The notes under the pieces are model-generated. The model was given only the letters and a program-made list of their open reading frames with translations. It was not told the origin of the DNA and made no database searches. Made by a program: the position numbers and the translations under genes. A DNA stretch of 7,246 nucleotides from Clostridium sp. UBA6640 (GTDB lineage Bacteria > Bacillota > Clostridia > Clostridiales > Clostridiaceae), in contig NZ_DKLM01000001.1 in NCBI RefSeq assembly GCF_002455975.1, positions 58,195 to 65,440 on the forward strand. The letters are read 5' to 3'. Shown in pieces: positions 5,769-7,246 of the stretch. How positions within the stretch are numbered: the first letter of the stretch is position 1; the number at the start of each line of letters is the position of its first letter.

Positions 5769-5804
5769 TAATTGCAATAAAAAAATTATAAAGGAGGAAT
5801 TTTT

Positions 5805-6008
5805 ATGCCAACAGGAACTAAACTTGAAACAGCATTAGCTAGTGCTAAATCCCTATGTGCTGATATGAAGACATTTTCTTTAGATACAGATAATCAAGAA
5901 GCAAAACAAATGTTTAATCAGCTTGCAGATACAATGAATGGTGTAGAACAATCGCTTAAATCAAGACTTGACTTTGTAAAACAAGAAGAACCTCAATATA
6001 ATGAATAA
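5805..6008 (+). CDS. Small DUF1657 protein, divergent from the spoVA operon
   Basis: A 67-residue helical protein, the second free DUF1657 copy in the locus. It begins MPTGTKLETALASAKSLCADM, continues with the core TFSLDTDNQEAKQMFNQLADTMNGVEQSLKSR and ends EEPQYNE. Its core resembles the DUF1657 module of the DUF421 fusion protein (SFSLDCDNKDAKAMYSQNAEKLEKIIKK) more closely than the first operon gene does. It has a single cysteine (Cys18), no membrane segment and no signal peptide. AAGGAGG lies 7 nt before the ATG, an excellent ribosome site suggesting high expression. The gene is monocistronic, closed by hairpins at 6064-6135. Function unknown; spore location is inferred from context. Confidence 0.92.
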   Translation: MPTGTKLETALASAKSLCADMKTFSLDTDNQEAKQMFNQLADTMNGVEQSLKSRLDFVKQEEPQYNE

Positions 6009-6063
6009 TTAATTAATATACTCTCATATCTAGTTAAATTTAGCACAATAGATAGAGATAAAT

Positions 6064-6096
6064 ATTGAGGCGTTAAAGATAACGTATCGCCTCAAT
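6064..6096 (+). other. Stem-loop downstream of the divergent DUF1657 gene
   Basis: ATTGAGGCG (6064-6072) pairs with CGCCTCAAT (6088-6096). An alternative inner stem, CGTTA (6071-6075) with TAACG (6080-6084), shares two bases with the outer one. No T-run follows, so alone it is not a standard terminator. It could protect the 3' end of the message or act with the terminator 5 nt downstream. Confidence 0.5.
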
Positions 6097-6101
6097 CATA
6101 G

Positions 6102-6135
6102 AAAAATCCACAATCTTTAAGATTGTGGATTTTTT
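6102..6135. terminator. Strong intrinsic terminator after the divergent DUF1657 gene
   Basis: AAAAATCCACAATC (6102-6115) and GATTGTGGATTTTT (6121-6134) form a perfect 14-bp stem with loop TTTAA, ending in a T-run to 6135. The A-run at the 5' side would let it work on the minus strand too. Confidence 0.88.
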
Positions 6136-6183
6136 ATTTTAACTATAAAGATATAAAATATATTTTTGAACTATGCTATTCTT

Positions 6184-6215
6184 AAGTTTCTTGATGTAGT
6201 ATCAAGAAGCTTTTT
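6184..6215 (+). terminator. Second terminator-like hairpin in the 6141-6541 spacer
   Basis: AAGTTTCTTGAT (6184-6195) and ATCAAGAAGCTT (6201-6212) pair over 12 bp including one G-U, with loop GTAGT, and the Ts run to 6215. No gene ends between this and the previous terminator. It is either a back-up stop or marks the end of a lost gene or small RNA. Confidence 0.6.
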
Positions 6216-6317
6216 ATAAGTTATAAAATAAGTATTAATAAAGATGTAGAAAATAAAAGTAAATAAAAAATAAAAAGTTAAATAACCATTATCGATAAGA
6301 AATTATCGTGAGGATAA

Positions 6318-6446
6318 TATACAATTAAGGTAAAAAATGCAATAGAGTCCAGGATAGATTTTTATAATTTAGTAGGAGATGTAACTAGAAAAATAGAACT
6401 ACATAAAAATGTTAGATTTGAAACTAAAGGTATATTAAAAAGATAA
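6318..6446 (+). pseudogene. Possible gene remnant without a start codon
   Basis: One frame is open for 42 codons from after the TAA at 6315 to the TAA at 6444. It reads in part NAIESRIDFYNLVGDVTRKI then ELHKNVRFETKGILKR, with a mixed, coding-like composition rather than the Lys/Asn/Ile/Tyr bias of random AT-rich DNA. There is no ATG, GTG or TTG in frame and no ribosome site in a useful place. It may be the C-terminal end of a decayed gene or a chance frame. I do not recognise the family. Confidence 0.22.
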
Positions 6447-6447
6447 T
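6418..6447 (+). promoter_or_regulatory. Candidate vegetative (sigma-A) promoter for the anchored protein gene
   Basis: TTGAAA at 6418-6423 (5 of 6 to consensus) and GATAAT at 6442-6447 (5 of 6) are separated by 18 nt. Transcription would begin near 6454, giving a leader of about 88 nt. A forespore-like CATAATA also occurs at 6484-6490, but no -35 accompanies it. Confidence 0.35.
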
Positions 6448-6541
6448 TATATAAAGAGCATTTATTATAGAAGAATAAATCTTCATAATATCAACAAGTA
6501 AGATAGGTATTATTTTATTATGGAGCAAGAGGAGTGATGCT

Positions 6542-7012
6542 ATGAAGGTAAAAATCTTAACAATATTAGGAGCAATTATATTGATTTTAACTACAGTAGG
6601 TTTTTACATATTCAACAATGAATCTAAATCCTTATCGCATAATAAAGCAGAGAGTATTAAAAAATTTGATGAAGTATATAGTAGTGAAATAAATAAAAGT
6701 TATGACGGAAATTACTTAGATAGAATAGTAACGATGGTTGATGCTAAGGAAGAGTTTAATATAAAAATCAATGATATTAATAAGGATAGTGAGATAATAC
6801 TTATTAATTCGTTAAATGGAGAAAAACAGGATATGATTTATACGGAAAATAATGAATTTATTTTAACTACTAGACTTGATGAAGGTGTAAATTATGGTAT
6901 TCTTATGGATAATAGATTAATTGGAGGCATAAGAGTTGTAAATGAATTAGATAAAGTGGATAAAGAAAAAATATATGAAGAAGTAATGAAAAGTTTACAG
7001 TGTGGTATTTAG
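6542..7012 (+). CDS. Unrecognised membrane-anchored or secreted protein
   Basis: I do not recognise this 156-residue protein. It has one hydrophobic segment near the N-terminus (about 4-24, ILTILGAIILILTTVGFYIF) behind two lysines, so it is either anchored with the rest outside the cell or has a signal peptide. No lipobox cysteine is present. The remaining 130 or so residues are charged and soluble-looking, with alternating strand-like stretches (FNIKINDI, SEIILINSL, EFILTTRL, YGILMDNRLIGGIRVVNEL) and a C-terminal helix (KVDKEKIYEEVMKSL). The only cysteine is near the C-terminus (SLQCGI). AAGAGGAG at 6527-6534 is 7 nt before the ATG. It appears monocistronic, behind a possible vegetative promoter, and no terminator follows clearly. 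Codon use resembles its neighbours. Confidence 0.8.
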   Translation: MKVKILTILGAIILILTTVGFYIFNNESKSLSHNKAESIKKFDEVYSSEINKSYDGNYLDRIVTMVDAKEEFNIKINDINKDSEIILINSLNGEKQDMIYTENNEFILTTRLDEGVNYGILMDNRLIGGIRVVNELDKVDKEKIYEEVMKSLQCGI

Positions 7013-7034
7013 GCATATTAAAAAAATAACTAAT

Positions 7035-7064
7035 CAGTATGCTAGTATATTTTTCGCCATACTG
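7035..7064. repeat. Inverted repeat CAGTATG/CATACTG
   Basis: CAGTATG (7035-7041) and CATACTG (7058-7064) can form a 7-bp stem with a 16-nt loop about 20 nt after the stop codon of the anchored protein gene. No T-run follows, so it is a poor intrinsic terminator. It lies at the left edge of the unexplained GC-richer stretch 7055-7140. Confidence 0.35.
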
Positions 7065-7237
7065 GGTCAACAGAACTCCCTCGTAACTAAAGTGTGAGGA
7101 AAACTTGTTTCTTTGTCTAGAATAAAATAGATGTCGCATTGTTAACTATAGGGATACAATATGAAAACTTAATATATACTCTGGAAAATAAATTTTCTAT
7201 AAAAATATCTTAAACCCTTAGAAATTAAGGATTAATA

Positions 7238-7246
7238 ATGAAGAAT
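7238..7246 (+). CDS. Possible start of a gene cut by the window edge
   Basis: ATG AAG AAT at 7238-7246 is preceded by AAGG at 7227-7230, 7 nt upstream. That site can pair with CCTTA at 7216-7220 in a 5-bp hairpin. Only three codons (MKN) are visible, so nothing can be said about the product, and it may be chance. Confidence 0.25.

Noticed and set aside
6903..7139. 78-aa minus-strand frame overlapping the 3' end of the anchored protein gene
   Set aside because: About half is antisense to a better-supported gene and the C-terminal half is low-complexity Leu/Tyr/Phe. Only the part from 7055 to 7139 is kept, as an unexplained DNA stretch.

Overview
The window looks like chromosome of a low-GC, endospore-forming member of the Bacillota, most likely Clostridium in the broad sense. 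The grounds are very AT-rich intergenic DNA, AAGGAGG-type ribosome binding sites, AT-ending codons and a set of spore-specific SpoVA genes. I cannot name the species from sequence alone.

Layout: (1) 1-2152 carries a two-gene ABC-2 type exporter on the + strand (ATPase, then six- to seven-helix permease, 2 nt apart), followed by about 175 nt without a gene and a strong, probably bidirectional, intrinsic terminator at 2107-2150. (2) 2153-2619 has no gene. It is a nest of nested palindromes: a 32-bp inverted repeat built from 7-bp TTCACAA-like units encloses a 94-bp MITE-like element with 25-bp ends, plus three further hairpins. (3) 2620-5568 is a five-gene minus-strand operon reading DUF1657 protein, DUF421+DUF1657 membrane protein (the '2Duf'/YetF-like architecture), spoVAC, spoVAD, spoVAE. 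(4) 5805-6008 is a second stand-alone DUF1657 gene, divergent from the operon across 236 nt, followed by tandem hairpins including a strong terminator. (5) 6141-6541 is a long spacer with one more terminator-like hairpin and a possible gene remnant. (6) 6542-7012 encodes an unrecognised protein with one N-terminal membrane anchor. (7) 7013-7246 holds no convincing complete gene. It contains a GC-richer stretch of unknown nature and possibly the first three codons of a gene cut by the window edge.

How the genes work together: SpoVAC, SpoVAD and SpoVAE are core parts of the forespore inner-membrane channel that takes up dipicolinic acid (DPA) during sporulation and releases it at germination. 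The co-transcribed DUF421+DUF1657 protein and the small DUF1657 proteins match the accessory content of the heat-resistance-linked spoVA2mob operon of Bacillus. I infer that this is a specialised, accessory-type SpoVA locus acting on spore inner-membrane properties and wet-heat resistance. Three DUF1657 modules in one locus, one fused to a membrane protein and two free, are its most interesting property. The flanking exporter and the anchored protein show no evident functional link to it.
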